64,000 bases of DNA from Vespula vulgaris (GCF_905475345.1 NC_066592.1:5458501-5522500), one strand, 5' to 3'; positions 12,553-23,560 are shown, counted from the first letter of the stretch. Notes: generated from the letters alone by a model not told the origin. Numbers and translations are program-made.

Positions 12553-15332
12553 TCGTGGATTTTAAGAAAATACGACTAAACGTTTCGAGAAGTTAGACCA
12601 ATATAGCAAACTTTCGACTTGGAAATAAAAACAGTCCTTCGTTTGTAAACATAAGTTGTCCTGACCAAAGGGAAACAAATTTGAGAACAATTAATGACCT
12701 ACCTAGTGACCTTCTGTTCCTCGAAATATTTCGCTCGTTCTGCTTCGTCCATGTCGATTATCTTATTTTCGAAAACACCACTGAAAGGTATTAACACGGC
12801 TCCGGGATCGTTCTTATCCACCCATTCTTTAATCTTGACTAACCTGGAAAATCGATAATATCCGATGAAGATTTTTATGAGTCTTATCTTATTTCGATAT
12901 ATTCGTTCTCGTTTTAATATAGAAATATTTCTTTCAAATATAATCGTGAAAGTGCATCATGAAATATAAAAGATTATAAGGGCTCTGAATCATGCATTAA
13001 CTTAACGACGAGTATACGCGATAGGCTTACTATTCAACTGCACTTTCCCACGATATTATTTTCGCAATGCACGTCTGCAAATCGTTGCTGAATAATAGAT
13101 CGACGAAACTATTCGTGTTAGTGAGCCCTCGAGCGTGCGTACGAATACGCGTTTACATGTCGACACGCACGTATAAATAATTCCGTTCTCCACAGTGTTT
13201 TGCAACGCGCTTCACCGTCGACGTCGATAGAAATGTCCGGAAAATGAAACGACGAGTATTCCGGAATATCTAGTTGATTTATCGTAGAAAATAATATTAT
13301 CGGTTTGTAACAATCTTCGTTTATCTTTATAATCAGAATTTTAACAGGATCAAAGAGAAAAAGAGAAGTTTTCTTTTTTTCTTTTCGTTTCGTTTCGTTC
13401 TTTCTCTTTTTCATCTTACGACGTTAGAACGAAACGTACCATTTGTTCTTTTTACGAATGTAATCCTTCTCCGAAAGATTGACCAGATAAATAACGGGTT
13501 TCGACGTGAGGAAGAGATATTTGTTGAGTACGTCGATCTGCAATCAAACGTTAGGGACGATCATCAACGTGCGTTGTTATCGTACTATAACGATCGAACG
13601 AGCAAATTGCATGTTTCTTACGACAGTGCGAAGGAAAAACTCGTAAACTTACATCATTTGCGCTCCAATCGGCGTACCTGATATGCTTCTTGTCGTCTAC
13701 CAAAACACCCTTGACTTTTAAAAGCGTATCCTGTCGAGAAAAAAAAATAACAAAAAAAAAAGAAGGAGAAAACAAGGAAAATACTATTAACAACGATTCG
13801 CCGCAAGTCGTAACACGCAATGTCGAATTACCTACGGAGTACTAGTTAAAATCGACTTGAAATCAATCTAGACGATGGCTCGATCACGCGAGTTTGGGAG
13901 TTTCGCTAAATTGGGAAGCCGAAAATTGCTTGGAAATCGATCAACGAGAATCGAGTAAATTTGTTCCGAGAAAAGTTCGTCCATTCGAATTCTCTTAATT
14001 TACCTCGACCAATCCGATACAAATGTTACGTTAAAACTCACGTATTCAGGTTTCAATTTCTTGTCGTTACCACGGACAACCAATTTTTCCAATTTCTCAA
14101 GATGCCCATTTAAAAATTCGACGTCCTTAAGTCGTAATTCCTCGCTGATAATTTCCAAATCTCGTACCGGATTAACGTCACCTTCTACGTGAGTGACATC
14201 GTCGTCTTCGAATGCTCCTGCGAATACAAATGATTCGTTCGATATCTACATTTTTCAAAATTCTTTCTATTATATATTCGAATATAATAATTATATCATG
14301 CTCACGGCAAAGGTGAAAAATTCCGTCGCAGGCACTGATGTGAGAAAGAAAAGCATTTCCTAAACCCTGTCCCTCGGCAGCACCCTTTACGAGACCAGCG
14401 ATATCGACTACGTTCAAAAAAGCTGGGATTTTGCTAAGAGAAAACAAGAAAGTACAAATAAATTTAATTAATATATATATATATATATTATTTGTTATAT
14501 CTATTTTAAGGGAGTCGTTCGAATGTCTCTCTTTCGAATGAGATTTTTCAAACGCGTTCACGTTTTCCCCTCTTCGAAAGAGGAGAAAGAAAGAGATAGA
14601 AAGAGACAGTGAGAATTCCGATTAAAGGTCGAGGGTGTACGCTGTCATGCACGTGCGTTGCATGGAAACGAGGGTGGGTAGTGACAACGAGGCACATTTA
14701 AATGCTAATGCCAGCGGCCTCATTAAATAATTAGCCTTTGAAGAGAGAGGCGCCGGGAAAAGCAAACGAGAAGGGTGGTGAGGCCGCGTTAGGCGGCTTT
14801 CATCACGGATCGCCGAATTCTCGGACACGTGCCGTCAATGAGAGTATACGATACATCGTGAATGAAAGTATGATGATCGTATTCGAAAAGTTTGGGAGAG
14901 ATGGTGGAGGGAGAGGCGGGAGAAGGTTGGAATAGCTTTCTCCTTTGATCAACGAACTTATTTTAATGTTTCTTATTCACACGTTTACAATTGAAGAAGT
15001 TTCTAATCAATTCTCTCTCTCTCTTTTTTTTTTTTTAAAGAATTATTTCTAATTTCCTCTCTTATTCAATTATTTCCTTTGTCGTTATCTGATTTGAACG
15101 ACACGAGTTTTATTGAAAAAAAAAAAAGAAAATTCGTATACAACGAGAGTAATCTTTTAATCGAAAATTTGGCTATCCAACCTTCCGCATGATCCTGACT
15201 GCTTTGCATTTTCAATTTCACCGAGTCGCTGTGCAAGCACGATGACGCGCGACAAGGTAAACACCGTTTTCATCGACGGTTAGCCGCGTTGATGGATACC
15301 GCAGCACGTACAGCGGTTTCCGCACGATTCAA

Positions 15333-15379
<47 letters not shown>

Positions 15380-18300
15380 AGCTAGCACGATGATACTGGC
15401 CGAGTTGGGAGTTTTCGACATATATCTATGTACGTACGAGCACCTCGTTGAACCATCGTTGGTGACTATCAACGCGACTATCCGTGTAAATGCGCCCCTT
15501 TCGATCGATTTTCTCTCTCTTGCTCTCTTTCTCTCTTCGTTCCACGTGTTTCGAACGGACTTTCAAGTTGCAAATGATTGCAACGTGATTTTGTATAAAA
15601 GGATGAAAATTAACCGGATACTTAAACGAACGATATATTTCAATTAGAAACGTTAAAGTGAACACCGAAATAAATAAAAAGGACTCGTAGGATGTAGATA
15701 ATTTACAAACTCAGGAAAACTCTTTGCCATGGTTCCTAACGTCTCGTAGAGAAATTTAGGTCGATCTGCATTGCAGATCACGTGCTACGAAACGTGCACC
15801 CTACCTCTTTCCTCTTTTCGTTTCTTCTCCTACCGTCTCCTCCTCGCGTCTCGTCGCGAGAATAAAGGCGAATAAGTAGGTATGGAAATGTCGTTGGTTA
15901 TTCCGAATCGTTTCCTTTTGCAAGGGTATACGTAAATACGTAAGGAAAAGAAAAGAAAAGAAAAGAAAAGAACAGAAAAGAAATGGTACTCGTTCTACTC
16001 CCTTTTCGACACGATGATAACGTATTCGAGAGACATTCGACTTGCTTACGATCGAATAATGTTTGCACGATTGCTTACCTGGCCGGTTTGAAGTATTCGC
16101 ATAAATAGTCGTACCTTGCGTCGGGTACTGGTACACGACGTGCCTTAACAAACAATTTCAAAGGTCATACATTTTTTTCTTTGTCTCTTTTTTCTTGTTT
16201 TAATCAAAATTATATTAATATGAAATTAGATTATACTAAAATATATACTGATTAATAACGATTACAATTAATTGTTTATTAATTGATTATTGTTATAATT
16301 AATGATTATATATCAATCAGTATATATTCCGGTACAATGAGCTTTTACAATGTACGTATACTAGAATATATATTAATATTATATACCATTTCTTAGATGT
16401 ATCATCAATATATATGAACAATGATTAATGGAACAGAGTCAGTACAAATTCTTAGGATCTTGCAAAATCTGAGTCGGCGACGTTCGTCGGAATCTGATAG
16501 AGCTCACTTGCTCTAACTTAGGAGATTCAATTTCAAGATAATAGCTCGGAATCATCAGGTATGGATTGAGTTTTTCTTTCATTCTAGTAGTCGCCAATTC
16601 GATGATACGTTTACGTGCTTTCATACGTTTGTTAATTTTCTCATAAATATTCATTTCGTTTAGGGTACAGGATACGTTGCGAATTTTTAAAAAAACACCC
16701 ATGTAAATCGCTGCGCTGGCAGCGGAAGACAAGCCTGGAATCTTTGGACGAAAGACTGCAACTTCGTTGACGGCTTCTATCACACGTTTTGCTACCGTTT
16801 GTTCTAAATATCCGACAATCGGTAGATCGGTTATTTTAATATCTGGCATGTTGAGAGGAAAATGAATTTTAACGTCGCAATACTTCATCCAACGAGAGAG
16901 AAACTGATCCTGACAATGTTGGCTGCAGAAGAGATAGAGCTTGTCGTCATAGAGAACGGCCAAATCGATTTTGCCAGAGATTAGATTTCGATTGGGGAGA
17001 CTGTCGACGTAAGTAACCAAACAGCATCCATTAACTTGCAAACGTCTTGCCCAGCAAGCGTGTTCCAAATCGATCGTCTCATATACGATTCGTGGTCGAA
17101 TTTTCGGTAGAATTGCAGTATTCCAAGGTGGAACATATTTAAGTGGATATTTGATAAAATCGTTCATGTGTTTGGTGCATATCCAATAAAAATGTTCTCG
17201 AAATTGGACTAATCCAGTACGATCGATCAGTCCACCCGAAGATACTATGCTGTTATCAAGTAATAAACAAACAGGACAATACGATTCGAAGGTACTTTGA
17301 TACGATTTAAATTCGTAAGGCGATACACACATGTTCTCTAAGCTATGAACTTTATCGTAATCGGAGTCACGAAAGTATCGTCTAATATTCATAAATTTTT
17401 CTCGAACCACTCGATCGGCATGAATCCATACACCCCACTTGTTATTGCTCCCATCGATTTCAAATACATTCTGTGAGAATTTCTTCAGCCAACTTCGAAA
17501 ATTTTCTTGATCGACTTGCCATTGATCGTAAAGTTGAGTGAAATGATCGATATCCAAGTCAAATGGGTCGTTAGTTTCCTTATTGATGTTATAAAGACAC
17601 TCCGTACAGAAATTTAAATCGGCTTTAAGATCAATGACGATCATCGGACGTATATTGAGAAAAGCTAATTCTTCGGATTCTTCTCGATTACGTGGGAAAC
17701 CATCGAGGACGTAACCCTGAGAAGCTGCCCGTGGATCAATCGAATACATTTCAACGATTCGACTCATCGTTTTATTATCAATGGCAATGCGATCTCGAAT
17801 GTGTGATCTGATTTGTTTAGCTAATTCAGTCCATGAGTAATTATCCCTTACGTATTCCAAAGCTTTTTCAATAGAAATCAATTTCAAACCGTATGTCTCG
17901 GCAAAACGTTCAGCCAGTGTCGTCTTTCCACATTTAGGTGGACCAATGATCGAAAGAGTTAACGGTATAAGAGGTATCGTCGAATCTTGTTCGATATATT
18001 TCAATGGATTTTTCATGAAATCTGATGCTGCATTTTGACCGCACAAGAAATAAATGTATTGTCGATGTATAACAGGCTTCACTTCGTCTTTCACTTCCAT
18101 AGGTAAAAACATCTGTATTGGTATTTTGTTTTGATATAATTGAACCGGACACCATCGGCCAAACGAACTTAAAAAATAATATCCAGATTCTAAAAGACGT
18201 TCAGCAGTTTCCACATCGACTAAATATGTTCTCTCGAACATCGAGATATCTCGAAATACGTAACTTTCGAGATATCTTTGAACTTCTATTATCATCCTAC

Positions 18301-21300
18301 GTTCGTCTTGTTCACCGTTTATTTCTATCCAAGGTATGCCTCCAGCTTTCATAAAACTACGAGTGTTTACTATTTTGTTACTATCGCTCTCATAAATTTC
18401 TACTATTCGTCTCGAAATTCTATCTCTAGCTGTTACGATATCTTCCCAATCGATAAATAGTATTGGTTCGGGATTCTCTTCTCGCCAAGTATATTCTAAT
18501 TCGATTCTTTCGCTTGGACTTAATTTGTAATAAATATCGTCCATATCAAAATTTTCTGCTTCATCCTCGAACATTTCCATGTCCTCGCTCATAAAACGTT
18601 CGCGTCTATCTTGTACAATATCATTTATCCATTCATCTCGTCTTTTAATGTAATCATTCATTTCTTCGTTGTACCTTTTCTCCTCGGCAAGTTTATCTTC
18701 CTCTAGTTTTTTCTCCCAAAGACTAAGATACTTGGGAAACAATCTTTCCATCGATGTTTGTAAACTGCAGTTAAGTTCTATCACCAGTTCGGGTACCATG
18801 GATCTTTCTAACATCATTTCTACGTCATTAAAACAACTTGGAAAACCATCGAGTACAACACCATATTCATTGTACGGCGTTTGAAAATAAGTTAAGAAAC
18901 ATTCACGAAGGATATTATTCGCTAATGTTCCACCATTTTTAATGTAATTTTTAATAAACATAGATATTAAATTCTCGTCGTTGCTATATCTAATGTCGTT
19001 TAAATCATCTGGTAAATCTATTTCTTCGGGTTCTTCTTTTTCAGGAGCAATCACGGTATCCTTCAACGTGAAAGCTTTCATTCCTCTACTCAGCATATAT
19101 TTTTCAAGACATGCGAAATAATCGACGTGATATGATCCATATTCTCTTGACAAAGCATTCGATAAAGTAGTTCTTCCACTTCCAGGTAAACCAACGACGC
19201 TAATTCGTAAAGGTGGTATTACGATCGGTGGTTTGATGAAAGGAATAGAAAAATTATATGGATTTTCAACGAATTCTTCTAATGCACGTTCACTGGATAA
19301 TAGATAAATTTTATCTACGAAGACTGCGCTATAATCTTCTCTGCCTTTCCATAGAATATTATATTTTGATAATACAACTGGACAGTAATCGCTGGTGTCA
19401 CCTAATCGACGATTATCTTTAACGACTGTTCGACTTATAATCGGTCTTCTTACTTCTTCTTCTTCTTCGTCCATTAATTCTTCTCCTTCCTCTTCGACAT
19501 ACGCCTCGTCTGTTCTCTTCTCTTCTTCCTCTATCAACTTTTCTTTTTCTTTATCTTCCTCGCTCATGATAATCGCTTTCCAATCGTAACGATCCTTAAG
19601 TCGCTTTAGAACGTAATTAGTAACATCCTCGATCAATCCAAGATCACAAAGAATCACGTTTTGTTCGAATTCGTCTATCCTATCGCGAAAATTTCTCCAA
19701 ACTGTTTGATAATCGTTAAGATGATGAAGATATTCTTCTAATTCTACGTCGAACTCATCTTCGTACATATCACTTTCTTCACCTTTAAATTCAGTTTCGG
19801 CCGATTTATCTTTATATTCCGTGTGGAAGTATCGCCATTTTTCAAGAAGAGAAAGATACGGCTCGTCTTCGAAAATTATTATAACGTCTTCGAAAATAAT
19901 ATTACCATCGTTAATAACTTTTGTCCAAACGTCGAAATCCATGTACATATTGTCGACAATAAAACCGCCGTCTCTATTAATTTTATCTTCCAGTATCTCG
20001 TCTGGAATATTTTTTATATGTTTGATAATTAGATCAGCCTTTTCATCGGGGTTCAATTCGATTGGTTCGTCGTACAAATATTTAACACGTTCCTGTAACA
20101 TACTCGCCACTTCAGGGTCGTGTTCAGTCAATTCTCTGATCGAAAGTTCCTCTTTTCTTAAATGATCCGGCGCATAAGCGTACAAAATCTGTTTATTATC
20201 TTTTATTTCTTGCATAAGACGTAAATCCGTCTCGACATGTGCGATATTATTGTTCTTCAATTTTTTACGCAATGCTTTCAATTCGTCGTGAACATCGTCG
20301 TAGCCCTCGCTCGGTGTTATTGCATCTTTAGATTGAAGGATATCTGTCAAACGTTGAATAGTCGAAGCGATATCCTCGTACCACGCTTTAAGATCAGCAT
20401 CCTTTTTTATTTTTCTCATCTTTTTCTCTTTCTTCAATTTGATTTTCAATTCGTTTATAACGTCATTGACCATTTCATGCATAGCTTCGATGACTTTATC
20501 GTTAACGCGATCACGTTTAAAAATACTTTCTATATCGTCGACGTTAACTACGGTGCCGTTCAAAATTTTCGCTAATTCTCGACTCAATTTTGATTTACCG
20601 GAATATTTCGGACCTATAATCGCTATCTTACAAGTTGGTCGTGGATTAGGCGGCAATAAAAATGTTCTAGGATTGTCTAGAAACAATTGAAGTGCTTCGT
20701 CGGAAGAAAGAAAAAAAATGTTCTTCATGAATCTTAAAGAATATTTCGGGATACCGGTTACGGTCCTTCCTCTGGCCAATTCGACCGGGCAATAAAATCT
20801 CCAACGCGACAGTCTCCAAGGAAACCTTCGAGTTACGGACTCCATGTTCGCCATTTCTCGAAAAGCATCCTCGTTGCTCATACCCTCGAACTCCTCCTCC
20901 AAGGCAATTTGCCTTGTGTCCTTCTCCTCTTCCTCTTCCTCTCCTTCTACTTTTACCATCCCAAACTCGTCGATTTGTTCTATCATCCGTTTTGGAAGTA
21001 GCAATCGTGGCAATGGTAATGTACGCAAACGTACGCTCACAATTTCGAACATTTGCGAAACAGATGTACGACCATCCACGCGTATCACGTTCTGAGGATT
21101 TTGAAGAAGGACCCATTTATCTATATGAGGTATGGCCAAACGTTTGTATAGTTCGCATCGTTCCTTCACGTCCTTTTGAATCTCTTCGTTATGCTTCAAA
21201 AGATATTCTCTATCTTTGTTAAATGTAATCGAAGGGAATGCAGAAGGGATCTTTGTGTCATAGTCGAAATTATCTTCTGTAAACAAGTACATATCGTCGG

Positions 21301-22633
21301 AAATGTCTACCGATAGAACGGGATCTGCGGGTTTCGAGATTTCCGAGTCTGTTTTTACAAGTTTGTATTTTTTTAAGAGATCCTCGTCGGGACATAAGAT
21401 GTAGATGATGACAGATGGCTTTATTGGCCACGTAGAAAAGATCTCGTTGATTTGACGAGGTATGTCTTCCTCTGGATAAAGTTGCATTTTACACGAAGAC
21501 TTTTTTACGTCTTGATTATCCGAGCTCGAGCTTGGAATTAATATCATTTCGCAGGTCGATAAGAGATCGTCTTCCGAATAGTTATCCTTCGTTACCGATT
21601 CAACGCGAAATTTGGCGATTTTAGGATAGAACAAGTAATCGAGATTTGGATCATTCGGTATAAAGGGCAAGCCTTCGATCACGTAACCTCTGTGCTTAAC
21701 GTCTCTCATATTTATTCTACTTTTCATTAAATTCTGAATTATTTCGGAGGTCAAGTTTCTATCAGAACGTAATATCTTTTCGATGTATTTGCCCTTTTCC
21801 GTTTTGTTTAGTATTTCTTCCTCGATAAGGGACTCCGGTGAAATGAAAACGCACTTCCAACCGTCGGCAATCATAACCGCAAGTTCTCGACTATTTACAC
21901 CTGGCTTTCCAAAAATAACGAAAGACGCTGGCTCCGTTTCAAGATATTTCCTTCTTGCCTCTTCCTCGAAATAAAGATCGCGAAGGACAAAGGGTTCCTT
22001 TGGTGGTTCGAAATGCGGTTGAAATTCATTTTCTATACATTTACAGGTATTCTGAAACCTCGTGAAAGGATTTGTGTCTTCGGTGAAGGCATAGTAAATG
22101 TTGGGTTTAGGATAAAGAACCGTGTGAGCTGATGGCCAAGAAGGAACATATTCTTGATGAGGGTAATGCTTGACGAATCGAAAGAAACTTTTTCTTAATA
22201 TACACGACGATGTGACGTAAAACTTTTTCTCCTTCTTTTTGCTATCCCTTTTTAAACGTTCGATCGCTCGATCGCACATTATTCATAAACAGGTTATCCC
22301 GACGTAGGAGTTGACGTAAGAATTGAAGTAAGTAACGAACAAACGAAAACTACTTTCCCAAAAAAGTTTTCACGAGAAAAAGGATGTATAAGTGCGTGCA
22401 CGTGTGTGTGTGTGTGTGTGTGTGTGTATAAAATATAAATTCAGATACTTATTTTCATTCGGATCGATGGTGCAGAAAGGAAAGTTCTCCGCCGCTGCCT
22501 GACTTTTCGTAAGGACATTGAAGAAGGTCGACTTGCCGACGTTTGGTATTCCAACGATACCAATTTTTAAATTAATTCCTACTCGCCCTATGAGTGGCTT
22601 TCTTTCAGGTTCCTCGACTTTTTTCGGTGCCAT
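10560..22633 (-). CDS. Ola1: Obg-like ATPase 1 (OLA1 / YchF family)
   Basis: Ten exons: 22633-22453, 16139-16079, 14433-14306, 14217-14042, 13730-13653, 13537-13440, 12843-12703, 11173-11077, 10993-10871 and 10670-10560 (1194 nt, 397 aa; human OLA1 has 396). Motifs in order: MAPKK start, P-loop GIPNVGKST, SRVPVPD, NVVDIAG (G3), NLSEKD in place of the GTPase NKxD (the family prefers ATP), HFDFEKG-like TGS domain IHSDFEKGFIMAEV, and C-terminus GDIIFFKYNAGAG...DAKKK. It is a cytosolic translational ATPase linked to stress responses. Eight of nine introns are GT-AG. Intron 1 only restores the conserved frame if spliced AT-AC (see that entry). The protein ends with an Apis-like lysine tail, consistent with a hymenopteran. 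Confidence 0.95.
11174..12702 (-). other. Ola1 intron 7 with trinucleotide and CT repeats
   Basis: No extra exon seen. It holds a (GCC)(GAC)n-type trinucleotide tract at about 11598-11669, and CT runs at about 11919-11936, 12306-12333 and 12521-12552. A short GC-richer stretch (12100-12250) has open frames on the minus strand but no family match. Confidence 0.6.
14434..16078 (-). other. Ola1 intron 2
   Basis: No supported exon. Contains an AT run (about 14470-14488), a GA run (15343-15372) and an AAAAG-type tract (about 15945-15981). A low-repeat block at 14625-14935 looks non-coding and could be regulatory, but nothing specific is recognisable. Confidence 0.5.
16275..16280 (-). terminator. 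Poly(A) signal of the nested AK9 gene
   Basis: AATAAA on the minus strand, 159 bp after the AK9 stop codon and 136 bp before Ola1 exon 2. Its place suggests that AK9 transcripts end inside the Ola1 intron. Confidence 0.5.
16439..22279 (-). CDS. Ak9: Adenylate kinase 9-like multidomain nucleotide kinase, intronless
   Basis: A single uninterrupted frame of 1946 codons (human AK9 is about 1911 aa). It repeats adenylate-kinase-like modules: a degenerate N-terminal one (VIFGKPGVNSREL near 117, VIEGLPF near 200), then P-loops GPKYSGKS (about 555), GLPGSGRT (about 1028) and GPPKCGKT (about 1443), the latter two followed by NMP-binding motifs VVLDGFPS (about 1138) and YVLDGFPRNREE (about 1525). Acidic and Lys/Glu-rich linkers (for example near 450 and 930-960) separate modules. 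AK9 phosphorylates nucleoside mono- and diphosphates, and mammalian AK9 has been linked to sperm motility. The start is the ATG at 22279. TTTATT at 16275-16280 (AATAAA on the minus strand) gives a poly(A) signal before Ola1 exon 2. It lies entirely inside Ola1 intron 1 on the same strand, so it needs its own promoter between 22280 and 22452 or further up. Confidence 0.9.
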   Translation of the reverse strand: MCDRAIERLKRDSKKKEKKFYVTSSCILRKSFFRFVKHYPHQEYVPSWPSAHTVLYPKPNIYYAFTEDTNPFTRFQNTCKCIENEFQPHFEPPKEPFVLRDLYFEEEARRKYLETEPASFVIFGKPGVNSRELAVMIADGWKCVFISPESLIEEEILNKTEKGKYIEKILRSDRNLTSEIIQNLMKSRINMRDVKHRGYVIEGLPFIPNDPNLDYLFYPKIAKFRVESVTKDNYSEDDLLSTCEMILIPSSSSDNQDVKKSSCKMQLYPEEDIPRQINEIFSTWPIKPSVIIYILCPDEDLLKKYKLVKTDSEISKPADPVLSVDISDDMYLFTEDNFDYDTKIPSAFPSITFNKDREYLLKHNEEIQKDVKERCELYKRLAIPHIDKWVLLQNPQNVIRVDGRTSVSQMFEIVSVRLRTLPLPRLLLPKRMIEQIDEFGMVKVEGEEEEEEKDTRQIALEEEFEGMSNEDAFREMANMESVTRRFPWRLSRWRFYCPVELARGRTVTGIPKYSLRFMKNIFFLSSDEALQLFLDNPRTFLLPPNPRPTCKIAIIGPKYSGKSKLSRELAKILNGTVVNVDDIESIFKRDRVNDKVIEAMHEMVNDVINELKIKLKKEKKMRKIKKDADLKAWYEDIASTIQRLTDILQSKDAITPSEGYDDVHDELKALRKKLKNNNIAHVETDLRLMQEIKDNKQILYAYAPDHLRKEELSIRELTEHDPEVASMLQERVKYLYDEPIELNPDEKADLIIKHIKNIPDEILEDKINRDGGFIVDNMYMDFDVWTKVINDGNIIFEDVIIIFEDEPYLSLLEKWRYFHTEYKDKSAETEFKGEESDMYEDEFDVELEEYLHHLNDYQTVWRNFRDRIDEFEQNVILCDLGLIEDVTNYVLKRLKDRYDWKAIIMSEEDKEKEKLIEEEEKRTDEAYVEEEGEELMDEEEEEVRRPIISRTVVKDNRRLGDTSDYCPVVLSKYNILWKGREDYSAVFVDKIYLLSSERALEEFVENPYNFSIPFIKPPIVIPPLRISVVGLPGSGRTTLSNALSREYGSYHVDYFACLEKYMLSRGMKAFTLKDTVIAPEKEEPEEIDLPDDLNDIRYSNDENLISMFIKNYIKNGGTLANNILRECFLTYFQTPYNEYGVVLDGFPSCFNDVEMMLERSMVPELVIELNCSLQTSMERLFPKYLSLWEKKLEEDKLAEEKRYNEEMNDYIKRRDEWINDIVQDRRERFMSEDMEMFEDEAENFDMDDIYYKLSPSERIELEYTWREENPEPILFIDWEDIVTARDRISRRIVEIYESDSNKIVNTRSFMKAGGIPWIEINGEQDERRMIIEVQRYLESYVFRDISMFERTYLVDVETAERLLESGYYFLSSFGRWCPVQLYQNKIPIQMFLPMEVKDEVKPVIHRQYIYFLCGQNAASDFMKNPLKYIEQDSTIPLIPLTLSIIGPPKCGKTTLAERFAETYGLKLISIEKALEYVRDNYSWTELAKQIRSHIRDRIAIDNKTMSRIVEMYSIDPRAASQGYVLDGFPRNREESEELAFLNIRPMIVIDLKADLNFCTECLYNINKETNDPFDLDIDHFTQLYDQWQVDQENFRSWLKKFSQNVFEIDGSNNKWGVWIHADRVVREKFMNIRRYFRDSDYDKVHSLENMCVSPYEFKSYQSTFESYCPVCLLLDNSIVSSGGLIDRTGLVQFREHFYWICTKHMNDFIKYPLKYVPPWNTAILPKIRPRIVYETIDLEHACWARRLQVNGCCLVTYVDSLPNRNLISGKIDLAVLYDDKLYLFCSQHCQDQFLSRWMKYCDVKIHFPLNMPDIKITDLPIVGYLEQTVAKRVIEAVNEVAVFRPKIPGLSSAASAAIYMGVFLKIRNVSCTLNEMNIYEKINKRMKARKRIIELATTRMKEKLNPYLMIPSYYLEIESPKLEQVSSIRFRRTSPTQILQDPKNLY
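22402..22427. repeat. (TG)n microsatellite
   Basis: Thirteen-odd TG units just inside Ola1 intron 1, 25 bp after the apparent ATAAGT donor and upstream of the AK9 start. Confidence 0.9.
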
Positions 22634-23229
22634 TCTGTAACGAAGAAGAATCGAGAACGTAATAATAGTAATAATAACGACAAGCAACAATAACGTTACG
22701 AAAAAATGAAGAAGGAAACAAAGAGATGAAAAAAATTCGAGAGCGGAAGTAATTAAAAATTAGCGTCGCCATCGTTCGAGGAAGACGTTCATCGTTTTTC
22801 TCGATCGTTTTACAAGGAGTCGCTTGGAAGCGCCCGGAGGCGCGAAATCGAAATACTCGAAGAAGAAGTATCGAAGAGAGGAGAGGTTCTCGAAGAACGC
22901 TCGCGGTGACTAATTATATTAATACGAGAACGACGGCACGTAGAACGATCGCTGTGTTTACCGGCGGCCTACCCTCGAACGATCCGGCGATCCATGCTCC
23001 TCGTGGATATTTTACCGATATCGAGAGCGAGCGAGCGAGTAAAGGAGACGAGGACGATGCGAGGGAGGAGGAAGATGGCGGGCGATGCGGAGGAGCCGCA
23101 GGATTAGTGGGCAGGAGAGCCGCGAATCACCGGCATCACAAGGAGAATCCGCGAGTAAGCCTGAGGCCGCCAATCCGCCACCGTCTACTCCCGGTTCCTG
23201 TTCCCCTTGCCTCTGCCCATCTTTTTTTG

Positions 23230-23276
<47 letters not shown>

Positions 23277-23560
23277 CTTTCTTGCTTTCTTTCTTTCTTT
23301 CTATCTTTCTTTCTCTCTTGCTCCCCTTTCTCGCCACGAGAGTCGTGCAACCACCGTCCTCCGTTAAAAAGACGAGGAACGACGGACGCTCAAACCACGT
23401 TGATGTTTTTCGTCCTTTTTCACTGCTATCCCGAGGAAATTTGCAAATTACGATAATGGAGAAGCCGCGAAAGAGGTTCGGTCGCGGGGCGCGATGCTAC
23501 TCTCGACGAAGAGCCGCCGCGGCGCCGTGACCGTACCTCCTCCTTTACGACGTCGTCTCG
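22634..23560. promoter_or_regulatory. Ola1 promoter and GC-rich, possibly bidirectional, block
   Basis: The start of Ola1 is followed upstream by several hundred bases markedly richer in CG than the surroundings (22800-23160 and 23470-23580), split by a CT repeat. On the plus strand an open frame beginning with ATG near 23085 reaches a clean donor (GCGA/GTAAGC, GT at 23155), so a divergent plus-strand first exon is possible. I found no convincing second exon for it. Confidence 0.4.
23233..23320. repeat. (CT)n followed by (CTTT)n
   Basis: Uninterrupted CT run to 23271, then CTTT units to about 23316. Open reading frames through it are low-complexity Ser/Leu or Arg/Glu strings and are not genes. 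Confidence 0.95.

Larger units (their letters stand above)
16140..22452 (-). other. Ola1 intron 1, apparent AT-AC intron with nested AK9
   Basis: Exon 1 ends at 22453 within GAA A, directly followed by ATAAGT; exon 2 begins at 16139 after ...GGCAC. Joining there gives DPNESRVPVPD, the conserved OLA1 sequence, and a total length divisible by three. The only GT donor nearby (AA/GT at 22448-22447) leaves phase 2, and the only AG in the open stretch before exon 2 (TTAAG, 16143) requires phase 0, so no GT-AG choice works. ATAAGT...AC matches the minority AT-AC introns processed by the major (U2) spliceosome rather than the U12 donor ATATCCTT. The intron is 6313 bp and contains the complete AK9-like gene. 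Confidence 0.75.

Noticed and set aside
22447..22448. GT donor (AA/GTATCT) for Ola1 intron 1
   Set aside because: It leaves phase 2 and cannot join exon 2 in the conserved SRVPVPD frame; the only nearby AG before exon 2 needs phase 0.
22444..22452. U12-type AT-AC donor
   Set aside because: The donor reads ATAAGTATC, not ATATCCTT. The region before the acceptor has only a loose match (TTTGTTAAG) to the U12 branch site, so the major-spliceosome AT-AC class fits better.
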